DNA of 11,965 nt from SIG644 sp045613985 (GTDB lineage Bacteria; Bacillota; Clostridia; Oscillospirales; CAG-272). The notes beneath the pieces are model-generated. The model did not search any database and was not told where the DNA came from. It worked only from the letters and a program-made list of their open reading frames with translations. Position 1 is the stretch's first letter. Each line of letters opens with the position of its first letter. This document shows, piece after piece, positions 11,467 through 11,965 of this stretch. Both the position numbers and the translations under genes were made by a program. Location: positions 1 through 11,965 of the forward strand of contig JAZLCA010000066.1 in assembly GCA_045613985.1 (NCBI GenBank), read 5' to 3'.

Positions 11467-11965
11467 TCAATCATTCAAAGCGTTAAACAATATTTTCTTG
11501 CTTCGCACAAGGTTCAGTCCGAGCATAAAAACTATTACGCATACGGCAGAGCCGAGAGCGACGTTCATAATCAATATCTCGGTTTCGGTCATTCCCTCAA
11601 AGGATACGAGCATTGAGCGTTGCAATGCGAAGATGGAAACAAAGGCATCCGCAAAAGATATATTTCGTAACGTTATGAATGCCCCCGATGTACTACGACG
11701 AGATTTTACAAGATTGATTGTAGCAAGCGTAATTTTAGTAAAAGCATAAGTCGCCATGCCAATCATTACGATCATATGATATTCGTGCCCTCTGTCACGA
11801 ACTACCGACAGAATAACAGTTCCGACAAGAGGAATGGATAATACCATCAGCATCCATCCTGTGAACTTGGTAATAAACTGTTCCTTTGACTTGGTACAGA
11901 GCACCGTAAAGCGAACGATGCTTAAAATCAAGTAATAAGTGCCAAGTGTTAATAGCCACCACGAG
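11467..11965 (-). CDS. Uncharacterised polytopic membrane protein, C-terminal part
   Basis: The frame runs open from the right edge to TGA at 11469-11467, so about 165 C-terminal residues are seen and the start is outside the window. The first visible residues (SWWLLTLGTYYLILSIVRF) are in frame and continue upstream of a TTG at 11931, which is therefore not the start. Four hydrophobic helices are visible: LLTLGTYYLILSIVRF, GWMLMVLSIPLVGTVILSVV, YHMIVMIGMATYAFTKITLA and ILIMNVALGSAVCVIVFMLGL. The motif TKITLATINLVKSRRSTS resembles uncharacterised multi-helix membrane proteins of Clostridia that I know only as hypothetical. The stop lies 6 bp after the end of repeat D. Function unknown. Confidence 0.75.
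   Translation of the reverse strand, partial: SWWLLTLGTYYLILSIVRFTVLCTKSKEQFITKFTGWMLMVLSIPLVGTVILSVVRDRGHEYHMIVMIGMATYAFTKITLATINLVKSRRSTSGAFITLRNISFADAFVSIFALQRSMLVSFEGMTETEILIMNVALGSAVCVIVFMLGLNLVRSKKILFNALND

Noticed and set aside
11467..11931. TTG at 11931 as start of the membrane-protein gene
   Set aside because: The frame continues open and hydrophobic to the window edge, so the true start lies outside.

Overview
The window looks like chromosome from an uncultured member of the Clostridia (Bacillota), probably a gut Oscillospirales- or Christensenellales-type lineage. This rests on the strong GGAGG-type ribosome sites, TTGACA/TATAAT promoters with 17-bp spacing, an AGCS-type sodium symporter, LytTR and XRE regulators, and several small membrane-protein families typical of Firmicutes. 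Lineage below class level is a guess.

Two halves differ in character. Positions 1 to about 5,760 are GC-richer housekeeping sequence: the start of a sodium:amino-acid symporter (minus, cut by the window edge), the groES-groEL operon (plus) with its own promoter and terminator, a convergent lipoprotein gene (minus) with a long structured leader, and a stand-alone MutS-like ATPase (plus) that diverges from the lipoprotein promoter. A double-hairpin intergenic element and a bidirectional terminator close this part. Next come a translationally coupled LytTR regulator / LiaF-like membrane protein pair (minus), a small membrane protein, and an XRE regulator with two membrane helices and a zinc ribbon (all minus).

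From about 8,400 to the end the DNA is AT-richer and built like a set of gene cassettes. Four copies (A-D) of a roughly 100-bp repeat in the same orientation lie between genes. Their outer ends are imperfect inverted repeats (left end GTCAAATTCAAGTTTATCG, right end CGACAAATTGGAATTTGAC). Copies A and B are compact. Copies C and D carry an internal block, about 90% identical between them over 119 bp, that holds a terminator for the gene on one side and a promoter reading into the gene on the other. Copy D also holds two extra hairpin structures and a roughly 10-bp-period array of ATATCGT units at the place where A and B have a single TTATCGT. Single genes sit tightly between copies: a PnuC-type transporter, a GNAT acetyltransferase, and an XRE/zinc-ribbon regulator. 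A membrane protein gene cut by the right edge lies beyond D.

The best candidates for something undescribed are (1) this repeat-bounded cassette arrangement, with no recombinase or transposase visible in the window; (2) the leader of the pnuC-like gene, which holds a terminator and a competing hairpin directly before the ribosome site, as in a transcriptional riboswitch; and (3) a similar long attenuator-like leader before the lipoprotein gene. All calls come from reading the sequence; no database search was possible.
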